64,000 bases of DNA from Lytechinus variegatus. Lineage: Eukaryota > Echinodermata > Echinoidea > Temnopleuroida > Toxopneustidae. Below, piece by piece: positions 28,015 to 55,344 of the stretch (its first letter is position 1; every line of letters starts with the position of its first letter). The stretch spans positions 64,013,244 to 64,077,243 of the forward strand of contig NC_054743.1 in the NCBI RefSeq assembly GCF_018143015.1. Direction: 5' to 3'. A model generated the notes under the pieces. The model was not told where the DNA came from and did not search any database. It saw only the letters and a program-made list of their open reading frames with translations. Both the position numbers and the translations under genes were made by a program.

Positions 28015-30282
28015 GTAAATTTACTTCTGTAATTATCCTTGACTTCAAAGAAAATGTTAGAATAAAATTGACAATTTTTTTTCTTCTCCAAATCATTGTT
28101 TCTGATGTTTTTATTTTTAGGCAGACTGAGTGTTTGCCCAAAGTGTGGAAAGGTGCTGATGGAACTCTTTGAAAATGTAGAGAATGAGAGAGATCATGCT
28201 ACTAGATTAAGCAAAGAGTGAGATGCAGAACTGGGGAATGTTTCATGAATTTAGTGATCCCCCCAAAAAAATTTAGTTCTGAGCCAATCAGATGCAAGGA
28301 TTTCAGTAGCTTATAACAAATAGCTATTGGTGGATGAAACGGTTGACGACCATTTCGATGGTAATGCCGATGATAATAGAATGAACCGATTAGCGACGTT
28401 TATTGCGATGATGTTAATGTATGAAGACTGCTGATATTTATGTGGAAGTTGACGAAATCTACCAAATACAATATAAGAATGATGTTTATGATTATGTGAG
28501 TGGCGATGTTTATGATGATGTTGAAGTTGATGAGGGGGATGATGATGATGATAATGATGTTGATGATGATGCCGGTGTTGATTTTGTGGTAATGCTCATG
28601 TTAGTATCATGGATGATGGAAATTGTGATGGTGGTGACGAGGGTGTAGATGTGCTCGTGATGGTTTTTTTTTATGGTGATGATGGTAATGGCGTCGTAAG
28701 TATCGGTGTCTATGATAATAATGAATGTGGCAGTGATAGGAAAAATGCTGCTGCTGATGAAGATGATGATAATGATGGCCTTCGATTATGGTGATTATTG
28801 AAATGAATTGAATTTATTTTCATACTTCACAAGATAAAAACTTATAACATAATACAAGAAATACATTTGATTACATAGAAAATACAAAGATAATGGCAGT
28901 AAATAAAGTGAAATATGAAGGAACCTGCATAAAAAGCAGAGCTTGTAATGTCTGCAGGTTCCTTAAAGTAATTATGAATTTCGTAAGGAAGGTCGGACGC
29001 TAAAGAAAAAAACTACAAAGGAAAAGCCAAAGATTAACGCAAAATCACGGGGTAAAGAATTAGAGGAAAAGTGGACAATGTGAAATATAAGAGGGGGGAT
29101 GAGCGAAGAGTGAAAAAAAATCAAAAACTATACCACAGTATACCTTTAAAAAGGTACAAATCAAATACATTATATATATTCAGCCAGTGCATCATAACGG
29201 TGTCCATAACTGGACAAAAGAAATGATTTCAGTTTACATTTAAACATACTTAGGGATAAACAGCTAGTCATTTCGTTTGGAAGATTATTCCAAAGCCTTG
29301 GTCCTTCGAATACAATTGTTCTTTAAGCAAATAACGTACGAGTACGTGGAAGGTGAAATGAGTCCCTTTTTTATGGAGTAGATTGTGATACTAATCATGT
29401 TCATATTAGTTTTGGTTTTAATTATCATGTTGGAAGTGGTGATTAGGAGGAGGATGATGATGATGGCGATGCTGATTTTCATGGTGGGTGAGATGATTAT
29501 GGCAGGGGCCGCGTAACCCGGGGACTGAGGCGCCCCTTTTGCAATAAACGTGTACAAAACCGTAAAATGACCAAGATTGTGATTTTCTATAAGAACATTT
29601 TCCCAAGTAAAATTTAACACCCCTAAAAAAAGGTTGTCATTAAAAAATAAAGGTCGATTTGTCCCGCTTAAATTTGGACAAGAACAAAAAAAAGAAGATT
29701 GTCAATAAAAAATGCAGGTTATTTCGTAACACGGACGCTTAGACCAGAACAAAAAAAAATAGGTTGTCGATGAAAAATTTAGGTAATTTTGTCCCAGGTA
29801 CGGTTTGACAAGCAAAAATATAGTCCATTAAAAAAATGCCTGTGATTCTCAAAGGGAGGGGGGGAGCACACACTTGTGTATGAACGACATATTTACATAA
29901 AATTATTGACTATCACTCAGAAAGGGGTAAGATTGATAAGATTTTTCGGTATGGGTTGATTACCATGGTAACCTGAATTAGTTTAAAAATTTATACTCTA
30001 CTTGGATAGGCCTATTAATAACCCCCATTAAGTTTTCTTTCTCGTGAAGTATAGCTGTATATGGTAAACATGATTTTAGTCATTTAAATCATAAACCGAA
30101 TCTCAATGCTGATGATTATATATCCATTTCAAATTATTATTTCAATTAAAGAACAAAGAATGGTACATTGATCTTTTTTTTGTGGGGGGAGGGGCATGTC
30201 AACAAAAAGAGCTTGTTTCCCCCCGATGGCTACAACAGTTTGCCACAAAGGAAGCTTCCTTAGAGGGGTCCTCACAACCCCC
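28015..30282. other. Intergenic between genes 2 and 3, first part
   Basis: GAT/GTT microsatellites at 28475-28790 and around 29440-29500, a LINE-tail-like repeat at 28800-29310, and AT-rich DNA. An X-box-like ATTACC-AT-GGTAAC lies at 29959-29972. No gene seen. Confidence 0.6.
28800..29310 (-). repeat. CR1/L2-like LINE 3' end remnant
   Basis: Read on the minus strand it ends in AATAAATTCAATTCATTTCA, a TGAA/TTCA-type tail usual for this LINE group. Upstream is a stem GGAACCTGCA/TGCAGGTTCC around the loop word AAAAAGCAGAGCTTGT (28920-28962). Further in lies TTTGGAAGATTATTCCAAAG (29276-29295), a word related to one at about 33535-33550. No coding part survives. Confidence 0.5.
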
Positions 30283-30290
30283 CCCCCACA

Positions 30291-31440
30291 CAGTGGCGTA
30301 CCGTGAGTCATGGCATGGGGGGGGGACCAGCAAAAAATTTGAGTCACTTAGTGAGCGCCCGAAGCGCGCCCAGTTGCTGGGTATACTGGCCTATTAAAGA
30401 CATTTTAAGGACAGTGCCATCAAACGGAAATGTCTCTCACTGGTCAAATAATGCGAGCGCGTAGCGCGAGCTTAAAATTTTTTATATTCAGACCTAAAAA
30501 AGGACATTGTAATCAATCTTTTGTAATCATGATACGTACTTGTCTCGCTAAATAATGCGAGCGCGAAGCGCGAGCTGATTTTTTTGGTAAATATTGACCC
30601 CCAAATAGGAAGATTTTAAGGACTATATTTTAGGAATCCATTAAGATTATACACATCTCACTGTAGTAATCTAATGCGAGTGCCAATAAGCGCTTGCTTA
30701 TTTTGTTAGGATTGCATCTTAACATGCAAATAAAGCACTTGTAATCATGATTAACATACCCATCTCACTAATCAAATCTTTCGCGCTGAAAGTTTAGGAA
30801 ATTCAGAACTGAAGAGGGACATTTTAAAGCTTTTTTGTAGGAATCCACGAAGACCATACATAGTTTACTAACCAAATGATGCGAGCGCGAAGCGCGAGCT
30901 GAAAATTTTTGATATTAAGATTAGAAAAAGGGACATTTTAAGGACTGATTCTAGGAATTCATATTTCACCAATCCACTACTGCGAACGTGAGCACGGACA
31001 GGAAATGTTTCATATTAAGACCTTAAAATGGGGCAATCACTATAAGTAGTCATGAAAAAGAAGCATACTATTGTACATAAAACAATAATATTAAACTCGA
31101 AGTGCGAGGAAATATATTTGGCAGTTTGGTGTATGTTGACTTGCAAACGGGATTTTTTTAGTATAGCATGATTATATTTCTCGGTAAACAGACAATGCGA
31201 GCACCAGGAGCAATGAAGGCCCTGAGCAAATTATGTCTCATAAAGTTATGAAAAAAAAATCTTATGTAATATAAAATAACATAATTATGATATGATCATA
31301 TGATATGATATAACATTATAATCTTTCCCACTACGTTTCTCTTCCTTACTCCCTCTTTTTCTCCTTTTTTCCCCGTTTTTTTTTTTTTGGGGGGGGGGGG
31401 GGGCACGTGTCCCCCCATGCCCCCCGTAGTTACGCCACTG
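30291..31440. mobile_element. hAT-like element with GCGAGCGCGAAGCGCGAGC repeats
   Basis: Ends CAGTGGCGTACC and GTAGTTACGCCACTG are inverted repeats. The flanking 8-mers CCCCCACA (30283-30290) and CCCCTACA (31441-31448) match at 7 of 8 positions, the duplication size of hAT elements. Inside, a palindromic GCGAGCGCGAAGCGCGAGC word recurs roughly every 100-110 bases (about 30450, 30558, 30882, with decayed copies between and after). G-rich runs lie near both ends. Non-coding. Confidence 0.8.
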
Positions 31441-31448
31441 CCCCTACA

Positions 31449-32440
31449 CAGTGAGCGCCAATCAGCTCAGCTCAGAATCCATCTCAGCTTCGGTCAATGG
31501 TCAAACCATTGAGCTAATAGCTCCATGGTCAAACGAATAGGTCCATGGTAATAACGGCCAGGGGATTTGATTGTCTTCGTCTTACGTAACGGTAATGCCA
31601 GTTTCTCAGTCACGTGCGGCCTCTGTCGCGTGTGCGACCTCAAGCTGAGGACAGACGTGTTTTGTTGCTTGTCAGAGTCTGCTTCAAGCTTCTTGGTCTG
31701 TCCTTGAGTTACGTAACACCAAGGACGGACGTTTAGTCGCGTGCGGCCTTCATCTAGCGAGGACAGGTATCCGGTCGTGAGTGACATCCCTGACCTCAAG
31801 CTGAGGACAGATCTGTGCGTTTTTCGTGTCTTCTGTAATAATTCCAGGGTCTCGCGTGTCAACTGAGCTCGTCCTTGTGTTATATAACATCAAGGACAGA
31901 CAACCAGTCGTATGCAGTCCCTGGATGAGCTTTAGATGAAGACAAATGCTTTTGGGATAAGGTTAGAAACTAACTTCAAGAATGTTTCGCTCAGTTAACA
32001 TGATTAAAGGCCATGAAAGAACATGTATATAAAGCTAATGTATCCAGATATATACCGGGGAGTTGCAACTTCTTGGGAGTCAGAGATACTGCAGTAAAAA
32101 ATAATAATTTATTTAAAGAAAAACATCCGAAGTGAAATGAAATCTTGTACAAAATTATTTTGATTTCATACATTCATATTTCTACCTACCCACAGGCTTG
32201 GAGCTTGAGTCACAAAGTCAGAAATTTTAATGTACCCCGTGTGTTTGCTGTGTCCGTCGACAATCTGTTGCTTTTGAGAACCCGCCTTGTCGTTATATTG
32301 CCGACTAAAGGGCATCATTGTAAACCTAAGAAGTCAGAAAATTAGCTGGTGTCCCCAAACAGATCTGATAATGCATTTATGCCGTTGTGCATATTTAAAG
32401 AGAACTAAGACGGTATGACACCTTCTCGCTTTGTATTGGC
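31449..32440. other. Upstream region of gene 3 with repeated palindrome
   Basis: 31560-31910 contains degenerate repeats with CAAGCTGAGGACAGA words (31643 and 31797) and two related palindromes of the form GTCCTTG-GTTA-TAAC-CAAGGAC (31700-31726 and 31871-31898). The rest is AT-rich. No gene seen. Confidence 0.6.
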
Positions 32441-32445
32441 TGACG

Positions 32446-32562
32446 AGCAACCAATCGTGGCGGAGTGCATCGTTAACCATAGAAACGACTTTTCTTATCT
32501 CATATGCATTATACACGGCAACGGAGTTATGGTTTGCCCAAACAGGTGAATAGTAAATAATA
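32446..32562 (+). promoter_or_regulatory. Promoter of alpha-tubulin gene 3
   Basis: AGCAACCAAT (32446-32455) joins an X-box half-site to a CCAAT box. TTAACC-AT-AGAAAC (32473-32486) matches 5 of 6 in each X-box half, and GGCAAC lies at 32517-32522. A canonical TATA box is missing; TAGTAAATAATA (32551-32562) is the nearest AT-rich stretch, 128 bases before the start codon. Confidence 0.55.
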
Positions 32563-32688
32563 ACGCCCTCGAGGGGAAACCGTCATTTTGGTTGATTGCT
32601 CGCGGCACATCAGACGTCGAAAGCAGTTGCGAAAATTACTGTTCATCTTATTCACACATAACTACTGTTCAAAGACTCAACTTTCATC

Positions 32689-38301
<5,613 letters not shown>

Positions 38302-40732
38302 AAGTAGCACTATCTGGTAGCCTCGTAAAGATTGGCAGCGGGCGGGGGGGGGGGGGGGGTGAGGCGTGAGTCGGTGTTCCGAAACTATGTTTACATATTA
38401 AATCACTTATTCATTGCTCACTCGATCCCTTTGGCTGTATCCATTCTTCGTATCAAGCAATTTACAAAAATTAAATGTTTGTCCTCCGTTCTATTTACAT
38501 TCAGTATGTTCAGGTTATGATAAGAGAATTTATTCAGCCTCCAAAAATCATAAATATCGATGGATTTAGTAAATTAGAAGGGCGAACATACATATCACCA
38601 CCAGCGTAATGCTATCACAGTATCATGATCATTATGTTTGACGACCATGATCACGATGATGACAATTTGTTCTAATCAATTACCACTTTTCGAAGCTCAT
38701 ATCTCATTACTATCATGACTATGGATTTCCAGCTATAATCATCAGTGATTTTGTAACGGCCAACCCTATATAAGAGTTGGTTACAACGAGCAATAAATGC
38801 ACAGGTCGTGCAATATTTCATTTTGTTTTTAACTTTCTCTCCCACGATAAATTTTCAAGCAACAAGGCAAGCTACATTATTTTGCCAAACAGGCCTACTA
38901 TAAGATCATATTATCAGTGGCATATGAAATTCAACCATAAACGTTTTTCCCCTTACCACACTGAGAGTGTTTAAGCGACTTTACGTTAACTGACGGGAAA
39001 GTTCCTGAGATCTTGAAATACTAAATGTATAATAGAATTCAGCCGAACATGAAATTACATATATTTATATATTGCCTTTACGCAAGGTGACCTCTGATTT
39101 TGGTGCCTGAATAAGACCATGAAAGTGCAAGAGATAGAGAACAGTATCGTTGCCAGGTATCCTTGTCGCATGCAAAGAACGGATGTTCCATTTGGTTTTA
39201 TTCCATTAACATGATTAAGTATTTATCATTCTCGGGAACCCCCCCCCCCTCTTTGACGTAACTTCCCTTTTGACTAGTGGGCCAATCTTGCGGGGGGGGG
39301 CACTTGAATTTGGAAAGGATGGGGTGTGTGGCCTCAAACTCTGAAACCATACCCTTAAGAACGGAAGTTGCGAAGTTAGGTGTGTTAGGTGGCCCTGTGC
39401 AAAAAATATGGGTGCTTGGGAACTGACTCCTGAAATGAGGAGTTAAAGAACGGGGAAGAACGGGTTGAACGGGTGGCAAAGGCATGAAAAGAGGCTCTTA
39501 ATGGTTTCATATACCCATACTGCCATTATGTGCGAGCGCCCCCCCCCCCCCCCCGGCTACTCTATTCAGGATCACGGCCGTTTGAGAATTATTATGTGTA
39601 AATTAGTATGAAGTCATTATAGGTTTCTCGTATGTTAATCGCCACTTTAAATTTTATCCTTTTATTCTGAATGCTAAACCTTGAATTGTTAATGTTTCGT
39701 GTATAATGAAGGAACTAAATAAACCTTGAGAACTTTCCTTTATCGTTTGTGTACATGAACGATTTTGACACCCTCTCGCAACAACAATATGACAACCAAA
39801 CCAGCATGAGTCGTGTGACTTCTGTATATGTTTGTATCAATATGAGCTATATCAAAAGGAAAACGAGAAAAAAAGTGAGGTAGACAGAGAGGGAGGCAGG
39901 GAGGGAGAGAGAGAGAGTGAGGGGGATAGAGGGGGGAGGGGGAGAGAGAGGGGGAGAAACTAGGGATATCGAGATGAGAGGAAAAGAAAAAAAGAGAGAA
40001 ATAGAATGAAAAAAACGAAAAGAGCATGAAGAGGGAAGGAGGCTTAGGTGGGTGGGAGGAGGAACGAGTGAGATATATAGTATTAAAGAAAGCAAGGGGA
40101 GATGTCTTTCTACTTAAATTCGGAGTCAGAAATATTGGAAGAAAAAGCAAATTATCTTTGAATGACGTATCACCAGCCGTTTTCCTTAGCATGATTGGTT
40201 TAGCTGCAAAATAAATGTATGTGAGAATAAATCTGTTCATGAAATGTTTTTTTGCGGGGGTAATGGGGGAACCGATTCAAACGTTCGATTCACGTTAAAC
40301 ATGTTAAAGTCGTCGCCAAATACTAATCATGCTGATGAATGAATGATCTCAGTCAGTTATCCTCGACAATATCTCTGTTTGACTCCCCCCCACGCACCCT
40401 CATTTATAAAATAACAATCTCTCATTTTAAGTATGTCGTCGCACGTAGGACACATATTTTGATCAAATAATTATACTTCTTGATGTCAAGAAATTGTATT
40501 TTTAGTAAGAATTCTCTCATGATGATAAAAAAATAATTTTGTGTTCTTCCCAAATTGCATTTATTGGTATCAAGGAATTTAGGATTCCCAGAAACACGAT
40601 TATTAATAACTGACTGACATAACTGTGTAGGTATAACACGAAAATACGGGTCTAAAACTTGTAGGTGTGACAGCCCGTCGCTCACCCGATCCCCACCATC
40701 AATTTGATATTCTATGCCTTCTCTCTATATTT
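38302..40732. other. Intergenic between genes 3 and 4, left part
   Basis: 3' flank of gene 3 with a G-run at 38343-38359 and AATAAA at 38792-38797 (distant poly(A) candidate). G/C runs lie at 39240-39300 and 39540-39554, and a GA-rich tract at 39875-40030. Minus-strand frames around 39740-40240 come from that tract. No gene seen. Confidence 0.6.
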
Positions 40733-40741
40733 AATTATCTA

Positions 40742-40991
40742 CACTGCAAAAAAAAACATGATTTTTCAGAATAAAAAAGATTTTGCAGAAAGCTATAACA
40801 GAATCATTCTGTAAAGGAATTTTTCTGCAATTTGAGAGAACAGGTCTGTTTAAAAAGGGGGAAAGGTTGTACGGTTCCATACACCAAATACCAGTTTCCT
40901 GTGAGATTACGCAATCCGGTAAGATTACAGGTGTTCTCTAGACTCTGCTGCAGGAACTCCTTTTATTTTAAGGATAAATTTTCTTACAGTG
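40742..40991 (+). mobile_element. TIR element F, copy 2, with 9-base duplication
   Basis: 250 bases from CACTGCAAAAAAAAAC to TTTTCTTACAGTG, flanked by perfect AATTATCTA repeats at 40733-40741 and 40992-41000. A 9-base duplication is characteristic of Mutator-like elements. The interior shares CAGGTGTTCTC and CTCTGCTGCAGGAACTCC with the inverted copy at 33738-34030. Non-coding. Confidence 0.85.
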
Positions 40992-41000
40992 AATTATCTA

Positions 41001-42313
41001 TACCCTCTTTCTTCTCCACCTTCTTTCCCTCTATTTCCCCCACCTTTGGCTTTCAGTATCCTCTTCCCATCCTTACCTTCTAAACTAAGATTTCCCCCCG
41101 CTCTTTCTCTCCGTTAATGTCACCACTTTCTCTCGTTATTTCTTCTGATAAAAAGTAATCTTTTTGTTGATGTTATCTAGCCCTGCTTCCAATCTCTTTT
41201 TGCCTATATCATGTATTATCAAAATGAGATTTCAAGGTAGGTATAAGGTGGACATTTCTCTACAAACACGATGAATCGTTCGTTCAGCCCACCGTCATGA
41301 CCGCGTCCATTGTAGTTTCAACATAGGCATATTATAGACAAAGGTATTTTGCAGGTCGTCCTTATGATAATTGGGGATTTTTTTCCTTAACCGCGACGCA
41401 GAACGAATCCAATAACACAGTAAACATATTGAAAATGCACATCAAATGACAATGGACAGATGGGCGATGTCTGTTGAAAATTGGCGTGCTGGAAAAGCAG
41501 TTTCGTCCTACGTTTCAGATGTGACGAAAAATCGCAAATATGCCGTTTGTCAGGATTACATAACGAAACTGCTGTTTTGTTTTACCAAGTGTCGACAAAG
41601 TCTTCGTGGTTGCTCTTTGAATTGCATGGCGTTTGACAATACATTTTTTATGTTCTTGAATCTGTTATGTATCGCGGAGCAACAAAACACTAATAAGGAT
41701 ATTTAAAAACGCCAACATCGTCATCCAGGTAACTTGATAATTGCCGTCACCTGATGCATAACAAACAATTTCTTTCCCCTACCACTCGTCATAAATCATA
41801 TCATCATCATCTTCATCGTCGTCGTCATTACCATTTTTGCCAATTTCATCATCACCATTATCCTTCTTCGTCACCATTACCATCATCATCAACGTCGTCA
41901 TCATCAAAACAAAGCCATCATTCTAATCTCCATCTTCGTTATCATCGCCACCACCACCATCACCATCATCATTATCATTACTATCATCCTCCAGTACCGT
42001 CATTATAATCATACATAATCGGTGTCATCCCCTTTATTAACATCACCATCGTCATCATCATCATCATCATCATCACTATCATCATCATCTTCACTATCGT
42101 CAACGTCACATTCATCATCATCATCATTATCATCATCATCATTAAACATCATCATCACAATAGTCGAACAAATCAAACTGGTGTCAAACTGATATAGAAC
42201 AGTCCTGCATCAGTCACTGCATTTCACTCGTACACTCCGAACACAAAGAAACGACTGATTGCACATTTAATGCCAGGTGTCCTTTTTGCCAAGAGTTATG
42301 TCAAAGGTAGACA
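41001..42313. other. Intergenic between genes 3 and 4, right part
   Basis: Pyrimidine-rich DNA at 41000-41120, unique AT-rich sequence, then CAT/CGT microsatellite at 41790-42155. An 86-codon plus frame (41446-41706) has no recognisable domain and is not called. Confidence 0.6.
41790..42155. repeat. CAT/CGT microsatellite
   Basis: Discontinuous ATC/GTC repeats in the 3' flank of gene 4, densest at 42050-42150. Confidence 0.9.
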
Positions 42314-42319
42314 TTTATT
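42314..42319 (-). terminator. Poly(A) signal of gene 4
   Basis: AATAAA on the minus strand, 129 bases after the TAG stop codon of gene 4. Confidence 0.65.
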
Positions 42320-42447
42320 TCAAATACTAAAATGGGAATCATATTTTCCCTCCCACATGGGAAAGCTCGAGGAATTAGGTAGATACTGTTTTAGATGAAA
42401 ACGATACTTGCTCAAACCAAATCCATGATTTAGGGTTTAACGGCAAG

Positions 42448-46265
<3,818 letters not shown>

Positions 46266-46407
46266 ATTGAGGTTCTTGAGTTATTAAGTGTTCAGGAAAA
46301 ATTAAAAATTGTTGACAGTGATGTCCGAAATTCACAAGATGCCTTCGACGTGCGACGTGTCTACAGCAAAAGATGAAAGTATGTCCACTCACTGAAGGCG
46401 ATGCTCG

Positions 46408-46438
46408 TTTTATACAGTTCTCCCGTTGCTATGGCTCT
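46408..46438 (-). promoter_or_regulatory. Promoter of alpha-tubulin gene 4
   Basis: On the minus strand, X-box-like AGAGCC-AT-AGCAAC (46438-46425; second half perfect, first 4 of 6) lies 10 bases before TATAAAA (46414-46408). The start codon follows 142 bases after the TATA box. CCAAT words lie on the opposite strand at 46468-46472 and 46519-46523. Confidence 0.7.
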
Positions 46439-47103
46439 GACCATCAATGGTTTGTAGATAGCTCTCAGCCAATGGGGGTCGGGGCGACACCCACTGGTCT
46501 GGGGAGATCAGGGACTCTAACCAATCACAAAAAAAATGAGGCCAGTTGTCGCCTTTGATCTTGCCTATACATGCTATATGACTCGTAAGGTGTCCGGATT
46601 CGTACTTGAGGTTGATTCATAATCGATATTTCATTAACTGATTTCTTTGTTCGTGCAGACAGACAGACCACATGTCCAATACCGACTGCTGGCGACGCTC
46701 AAACGTCCCTCGACCTTCACACAATATCAATATTTTTTTGTGGAAGAGTCATCCCCTGTATCTTTGCAGTATTCTTATCTGTAGGCCGTTGCATGAAGAG
46801 TTATCTTCACCGCAATTAAAAAAAGTCAAGCGCATGTCACAAATGCGCGTTTTTGATTGGTTGAAATTCAAGTTGCGAGTGAGTTTTGGAGTTGCGTTTG
46901 ATTGCAAGACTTTTTGAAACTGCCTCCTGTCATGCCTGTAATTGCTGCAGCCACACCACCGAGACCGAATTCAAACCGACCAATGTTCCGTCATTCGATG
47001 TAACGTAAAGAAATTGAATACTCTGAAATCGGTTTCTTCATTGTGACTAGAGGCACTAGCCACTGGGTCTTCTAGGAATCCAGTCAAACTATGATAAGCT
47101 GAC

Positions 47104-47267
47104 ATACCTCAGTCACATTTTCTCTACAGGGATCGTACGGCGAGTGCCGAAACAGCCGTTCTAACATTTTTGTACAAGCAGCTCATTGGTTTGAACAGGA
47201 ATGAATAAAACGGCCGTTTTGGACTCGCCGTACGCGGCTTCCGTTGGGTAAATGTGACTTAGGTATA
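47104..47267. mobile_element. Small TIR element with TCACATTT ends, copy 2
   Basis: Arms TACCTCAGTCACATTT and AAATGTGACTTAGGTA with inner TACGGCGAGT and ACTCGCCGTACG segments match the element at 25072-25256. It directly precedes the tRNA-like sequence. Confidence 0.75.
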
Positions 47268-47268
47268 A

Positions 47269-47345
47269 GCGGAGCGAATTGGCTTAATCGGCAAAGCGTC
47301 TACCTGTTGAAAAACAGATCGGGGTTCCGAGTCCAACCCGGGCGG
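47269..47345 (+). repeat. tRNA-derived SINE head
   Basis: TGGCTTAATCGG (47280-47291) fits the pol III A box perfectly. GGTTCCGAGTCC (47323-47334) is a B box with one extra base. Spacing is as in tRNAs, but a cloverleaf with a good acceptor stem cannot be drawn, so this is a SINE head or tRNA relic and not a working tRNA. The body probably continues into 47346-47640. Confidence 0.55.
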
Positions 47346-48622
47346 ATGATTGGAGAGCGTGCGTCACGTGTTTTTATAGACGTCATGGACGTGTTCGATA
47401 GAAAGGCCCCTCATCTATTTGTATATCATGTGGCGGATCGAGGGGGGGGGGGGAGACAAGTATTTTCTATCTTTTCTCTCTCTTTCCCCTATTCTCTCTC
47501 TCTCTCTCTCTCCCAGGTCCTTTATGGATATCATTTGCCTACCACCGTTCACTGATCTGTACATCAGTACCACCATCGCATGGCCGTCATGACGTAACAA
47601 TTACATTTATCACTTCAATGGGTTGTCTGATCTACATTTGATCGTGCACAGATGACCCTCGACGAAAGTGTAAGGCCGATTATTGTACGGTTGAAAAAAA
47701 ACGTTGTTTACTTTTTTCTTTAGGTATCTATAGTTACAAAGATTTGGTTCCAGAGCGCTTGGGAAAAACAGGAATGTGTGGACCGTTATTATTATTTTGT
47801 AATGTTTTTTTTTTGTTTTCGATGACAGCAGGGCTCAGCAGCCAACCAATTGGGCCTATATCATTGGTATGTAGAGGGGTAGGGGCACACCGCCCCCTTA
47901 CCAAAAAAGTTTCACGACCAACAGAAATGACAATATGATACTTTTTTTATGATTTTAAGTCAAAACCTATTACGAAATTAATCTTGATTTTAATAAGTTC
48001 ATTTTTTTTCACTTGCTCGCAACTTAACTAAAAACAAAATTGCTCCTTACGCCATTTTTGCTCCTCATTATGACGTCATAAATTTGTCGCTAATATTGGT
48101 CTCCCCAATTTTCCGAAAAAACATCGTTGGGCATAATAACTGGGAGAAAAAATCCGTTTGCAAAGTGCCTTGCTTAAACCGAGGTACCCCACGTAGCGAC
48201 GTATCTAACTCACCGGTTGTGTATGAAAGCATCATAAGGATTGAATTCATATTTCAACAATATGCGTTGCTATGTCTGGCAAGCCCTAAGAAGAGGTTTT
48301 AGGCAAGCCATTGAAATCCTGCATTCAAGAAGATTTTAAAAAATCAGAATATCGGCGGTCGTGTTCAGATGAAAAGCCCTGATCGTGTTCAAACCATTTG
48401 CAGGAGGGTCCATGATATCGTTTATGAATAAATAAAATTTGGTTGCCATGGGCTCGTCGGTTTGTTGGGGTCGTTAGAGTTCACTTTGTATTAAACCGCG
48501 GAATTTCATTTCAAACTAATCCCATTCAGCACGTTCAGTTACCGTATACCCCAGAACCATGCTAAGTGGGTGTGGGGTTGAAAAAAAATCACTGTTTCCT
48601 AGTGATTGCTACAAAATACATT

Positions 48623-48687
48623 GTTTTCATGGTTACTTACGTCTACAGATTATCCCCGATTACTCAAGTGTGCACCTAGTTTATACA
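48623..48687 (+). promoter_or_regulatory. Promoter region of alpha-tubulin gene 5
   Basis: GTTTTC-AT-GGTTAC (48623-48636) is an inverted X-box: GTAACC perfect, other half 4 of 6. No canonical TATA box is visible; TTTATAC (48680-48686) is the nearest, 184 bases before the start codon. Confidence 0.45.
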
Positions 48688-48870
48688 GTATGTCCACTGG
48701 GGGGTGAATCTCTGGGCAGTGAAGTATCAAACTCTATTCAGATATTTCCTATAACCCAAAGGTAATTTTCAAAGCCAGTTTAAAGTCCGATAGAGCCTCA
48801 TACGCATCACACGTCGAGGTTATCGTTTGAATCGTCAAGAAGTTTGGAATCTTACTAAACACATCTCAAC

Positions 48871-54583
<5,713 letters not shown>

Positions 54584-55340
54584 AAATTGCACTGTCTGGT
54601 TGAAGAGACGAATAGGGGGGGGGGGGGTGTAGCAGTTCTTCACATATTCACATGCTTTGAACAATTTATTTCATGCAATTCACCAATTCATCTCTGCTCT
54701 AGCAGGACTATACAAATATATTAATATTCCGGAAAAGGTAAATATTTAATTTAAAAAAATATGAACGGGCTAACAACAAAGGCCATGAGGTGGTTTACTT
54801 TGTGATAGTCTGAATTAGCAACAAACGAATAATGTAAGAGGACAAGATGAACGAAAAAGAATAAGAATTCAAGAAAGAAAAGCATAAAATAAATAAGGTT
54901 ATTGGGAAGAGGACAGTTTGTGGAACTGCATAATGTTATATATCTATGTATCTTTATAAAAAAAAGGTGAAAAATTCTCCTTGTAGGTCGATCATCTGGA
55001 ATGAATTCCGTGGTTTCGCTATACATTTCTTATGGTGGTAGATCATGTTGATCGCCTAATAATATATAATTCCCATTTTCAGGAAGCAATTGATTTTCTG
55101 GCTTCATCAGATGGCTCCATACAGAAGGGAGTGCACCAGGAAATTAAATTCTAAAATGCAATATATCATTGTATCAGCAATAAATGAATTGTACTTATTC
55201 TCACTAAGGCGTCGGAATCCTATTGCTGTCGCTATGCTGTTGTTAAGGAAGAATAAAACGATGATGGTTGTGATGATAATGATGATGATGGTCAGATGGT
55301 GGTGATTGCGATTGGTGATGGTTATGATGGTGATGATAAG
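54584..55340. other. 3' flank of gene 5
   Basis: A G-run at 54616-54628, AATAAA at 54888-54893 (possible poly(A) signal, ~305 bases past the stop) and a short GAT repeat at 55258-55330. AT-rich otherwise. Confidence 0.5.
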
Positions 55341-55344
55341 GGTT

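Larger units (their letters stand above)
46440..48600. other. Divergent intergenic region of genes 4 and 5
   Basis: Holds a TIR element (47104-47267), a tRNA-like repeat head (47269-47345), a CT repeat at 47475-47513, a TTACGCC-containing repeat relic around 47860-48060, and AT-rich DNA. No coding region seen. Confidence 0.6.

Noticed and set aside
29959-29972. X-box-like ATTACC-AT-GGTAAC as a promoter of a hidden gene between genes 2 and 3
   Set aside because: No exon or promoter element follows on either strand within 1 kb; may be chance.
41446-41706. 86-codon plus-strand frame in the genes 3-4 interval
   Set aside because: Mixed composition but no recognised domain, no conservation evidence and no promoter or splice context.
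47269-47345. Functional tRNA gene
   Set aside because: The A box is good, but the B box has an extra base and acceptor and anticodon stems do not pair convincingly.
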